Shown: positions 63,542 to 64,000 of the stretch, in pieces
Numbering within the stretch: the first letter of the stretch is position 1
Layout of the letters: the number at the start of each line of letters is the position of its first letter
DNA from: Exiguobacterium sp. AM39-5BH
GTDB lineage: Bacteria > Bacillota > Bacilli > Exiguobacteriales > Exiguobacteriaceae
Direction: 5' to 3'
NCBI RefSeq assembly: GCF_003467445.1
Contig: NZ_QSGS01000006.1
Coordinates: forward strand, 146,784-210,783
Length of the DNA: 64,000 nucleotides
Made by a program: the position numbers and the translations under genes
The notes under the pieces: generated by a model
What the model saw: only the letters and a program-made list of their open reading frames with translations
Told to the model about the DNA's origin: nothing
The model's database searches: none

Positions 63542-63652
63542 CCGCTCCTTTTTGTTTGCTCAATTTGATGGATAACGATACGATACCTTCATCGCAGCAA
63601 TAAAAAAAGTACGCACATTCAAGTAACTACCCGAAAGCGAGGCGAATTGAAC

Positions 63653-63958
63653 ATGACGACCCCGTTCCCCGTCAACAAGGCGCTCGACATCATCGGCGGT
63701 AAATGGCGGCCTCAAGTGTACTGTACGCTTGAGAACGGTCCGCGCCGTTTCTCGGAGATTCAACGCGCCATCCCTGACGTCAGTCGAAAAGTATTGACCG
63801 ATCAACTCCGTGAACTCGAACAGCTTGGCATGGTCCGCCGCATCGACTACTCGACCGAGAAACAGCTGCACGTCGAATATTCGCTCACCGAAGAAGCGTT
63901 CAGCCTACAACCGGCGATGAAGGCGCTCTGCTCTTGGGGCGAGACACGAGACGAATAA
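63653..63958 (+). CDS. HxlR-family transcriptional regulator
   Basis: The 101-residue product is a single HxlR winged helix (PVNKALDIIGGKWRPQVYCTLENGPRRFSEIQRAI; VLTDQLRELEQLGMVRRIDY). Bacillus relatives HypR, YodB and CatR sense quinones and other electrophiles through a Cys near the N-terminus. Here the Cys in VYCTLENG is a candidate, though its position differs. It is divergent from VOC and quinone reductase genes, its likely targets. The ATG at 63653 is preferred over the TTG at 63647, but both are possible. Confidence 0.88.
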   Translation: MTTPFPVNKALDIIGGKWRPQVYCTLENGPRRFSEIQRAIPDVSRKVLTDQLRELEQLGMVRRIDYSTEKQLHVEYSLTEEAFSLQPAMKALCSWGETRDE

Positions 63959-63988
63959 ACCCTCGCCGGATCGCGAGGGGTTTTTGTC
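63959..63988 (+). terminator. HxlR gene terminator
   Basis: Stem CCCTCGC/GCGAGGG with a six-base loop, followed by GTTTTTG. Confidence 0.85.
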
Positions 63989-64000
63989 ATGCTGCGAATA

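Overview
The window looks like chromosome from a Gram-positive rod of the order Bacillales, most plausibly Exiguobacterium. It is moderately GC-rich, its genes match Bacillus families, and several Bacillus neighbourhoods survive in part: pyrG-rpoE-fadF, ywiB/speE-speB/ywhD/ywhB, and ywfO/ywfL. Genus assignment is inference. I see no rRNA, tRNA, insertion sequence, prophage or CRISPR array.

Layout. 1-13 kb: 5' part of pyrG with its CTP-sensing leader, rpoE, a frameshifted membrane protein, a HemAT-type oxygen sensor, fadF with a FadR site, small acetyltransferase and conserved genes, peptidase E, an alpha-glucosidase and a TipAS-type MerR regulator. 13.3-20.8 kb: an operon for a modified cell-surface sugar (4,6-dehydratase, degenerate epimerase, DegT aminotransferase, deacetylase, formyltransferase). 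One protein made only of homing-endonuclease-associated repeats lies inside it, and a second is divergent from it. 20.8-24 kb: SbtA-type bicarbonate permease behind a structured leader with its own promoter, an MpsC-domain protein, and speB/speE. 24-30 kb: EAL phosphodiesterase, cardiolipin synthase, TVP38 protein, dicarboxylate symporter, ywhD. 29.5-34.3 kb: MurNAc uptake and catabolism (mupG, murP, murQ, murR), matched by secreted NagZ at 40-42 kb. 34-44.5 kb: YpfJ-type peptidase, 4-oxalocrotonate tautomerase, Na/Pi cotransporter, HD protein, and lipoate genes lipL, lipA and lipM. 44.5-49 kb: secreted alpha-amylase with a consensus cre site, PadR/DUF2812 pair, tandem-HD protein, K+ channel. 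49.4-51.9 kb: four-gene operon around a glutathionylspermidine-synthetase-like ATP-grasp enzyme and DUF350. 52-64 kb: flavohaemoglobin/NsrR, ring-cleaving dioxygenase, XRE/membrane pair with a double operator, MATE-gshAB pair, and an aldolase, a quinone reductase, VOC and HxlR genes.

Three themes connect distant genes. Peptidoglycan sugar recycling is complete from NagZ outside the cell to MurQ inside. LipM, LipA and LipL give a full Bacillus-type lipoate pathway. Spermidine synthesis (speE/speB), glutathione synthesis (gshAB) and a glutathionylspermidine-synthetase-like enzyme all occur within 41 kb, so this organism could make a polyamine-thiol conjugate or ligate polyamines to peptides.

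At least nine otherwise intact genes are broken by single-base indels, mostly one base missing from a short run. That pattern suggests assembly or sequencing error more than decay. These genes are typed as pseudogenes here, but I give the corrected reading of each.
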